Shown here: positions 63,512 to 64,000 of the stretch, piece after piece
Numbering within the stretch: position 1 is the stretch's first letter
How the letters are laid out: the number at the start of each line of letters is the position of its first letter
From: Varroa destructor
Lineage: Eukaryota; Arthropoda; Arachnida; Mesostigmata; Varroidae
Direction: 5' to 3'
DNA length: 64,000 bases
NCBI RefSeq assembly: GCF_002443255.2
Contig: NW_019211458.1
Span: forward strand, 37,521,589 to 37,585,588
Position numbers and translations under genes: made by a program
Notes under the pieces: model-generated
Database searches by the model: none
The model's input: only the letters and a program-made list of their open reading frames with translations
What the model was told of the DNA's origin: nothing

Positions 63512-63587
63512 CTGGCCGCTGCTGACACCCGGTAACAGCGTTGCCTGTTCATCTTGCCGGTCACCATTGCAACATTCCCATGCCTAG
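63512..63587 (+). other. Candidate exon (probably non-coding) bounded by strong splice signals
   Basis: A long pyrimidine tract (63436-63508, T/C-rich) ends CTGCGCAG. It is followed by 76 bases and then CCTAG with the donor-like GTATGT at 63588. One frame is closed by TAA inside, another by TGA, and the third ends in TAG exactly at the exon end. It is therefore either a 5' UTR exon of a downstream gene, a terminal coding fragment, or chance. A 109-codon ORF of unknown type follows at 63650-63979. Confidence 0.25.
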
Positions 63588-64000
63588 GTATGTCAAAATA
63601 CGGTGACGGAGTTTAGCTCGTTAGCCAAGAGGATCAACGTTGTTCCTGTATGAGACTTCGAGATGGCGAAATATTACCTGTAAAGATGCTGCGGCAGGTT
63701 CATCTTACTGAGGTCAGAGGTCACCAGCGACTCAAGGCTGCTCATGACCGGACGACTGGATGGACCTACCAAAGAGCCGGCTGGTTGATAACAAATACCT
63801 ATACAGATGCACACGCACATCGTGCATTGTCTTTTGACGATGCTCTGTTATCATTATGGCAGTGGAAGAAAACATGTATTAAGAGAGACCACTGTGCCAG
63901 GAGCACCGTAAGAAAAGCAGGTTTTGGCTCTCTGCGACAAGCAGTGGAAGTCCCACTAGATTTTTTAACACGAGAATAATAATCGGTAGCCGCGATACGG

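Noticed and set aside
1..64000. tRNA genes, CRISPR arrays and bacterial-type operators or terminators
   Set aside because: No B-box-like GGTTCGANNCC with a matching cloverleaf, no regularly spaced direct repeats, and the locus is clearly an intron-containing nuclear gene.

Overview
This is a window of animal nuclear DNA, most likely from an arthropod and possibly a mite. Long AT-rich stretches with TA, CA and CAG/CTG-type simple repeats carry short exons bounded by GT..AG splice sites, and no prokaryotic-style operon is visible. The taxon is inferred from the protein family (closest, by remembered motifs, to the insect pHCl-2/Hodor group) and from genome texture; no search was possible.

One gene can be reconstructed confidently. 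It lies on the + strand and spans almost the whole window. Eight coding exons (5615-6629, 24518-24582, 26838-26982, 32023-32210, 37899-38156, 40521-40628, 44772-44957, 54919-55218) join in frame with compatible phases (1,0,1,0,0,0,0). Read from the first in-frame ATG they give a 754-residue Cys-loop ligand-gated chloride channel subunit. The hallmarks are a 13-residue Cys-loop, a second loop-C cysteine pair, a Pro-Ala-Arg anion-selectivity motif before M2, a 9' leucine in M2, and an M4 close to the C terminus. The M1-M3 motifs point to the clade containing Drosophila CG11340 (pHCl-2/Hodor), CG7589 and CG6927, rather than classical GluCl, RDL or HisCl.

Layout: 1-1.9 kb, upstream flank with a GC-richer patch. 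About 1.9-5.6 kb, probable long 5' leader with CAG, CCG and CTG repeats and many short ORFs. 5.6-6.6 kb, first coding exon, with a low-complexity N-terminal region and then a signal-peptide-like segment. 6.6-24.5 kb, giant intron 1. 24.5-45 kb, exons 2-7 with introns of about 2-6 kb. 45-54.9 kb, intron 7, which contains GC-richer islands. 54.9-55.2 kb, last exon with M4. About 55.2-59.7 kb, probable A-rich 3' UTR with several AATAAA signals. 59.7-64 kb, downstream flank with one possible non-coding exon.

No wholly new system was found. The most useful leads are a 54-base phase-compatible cassette exon with a GC donor that would insert an acidic, Cys-containing loop into the ligand-binding domain, an uncertain translation start with a 9-codon overlapping upstream ORF, and pore and M3 residues that predict altered channel-blocker and ivermectin pharmacology.
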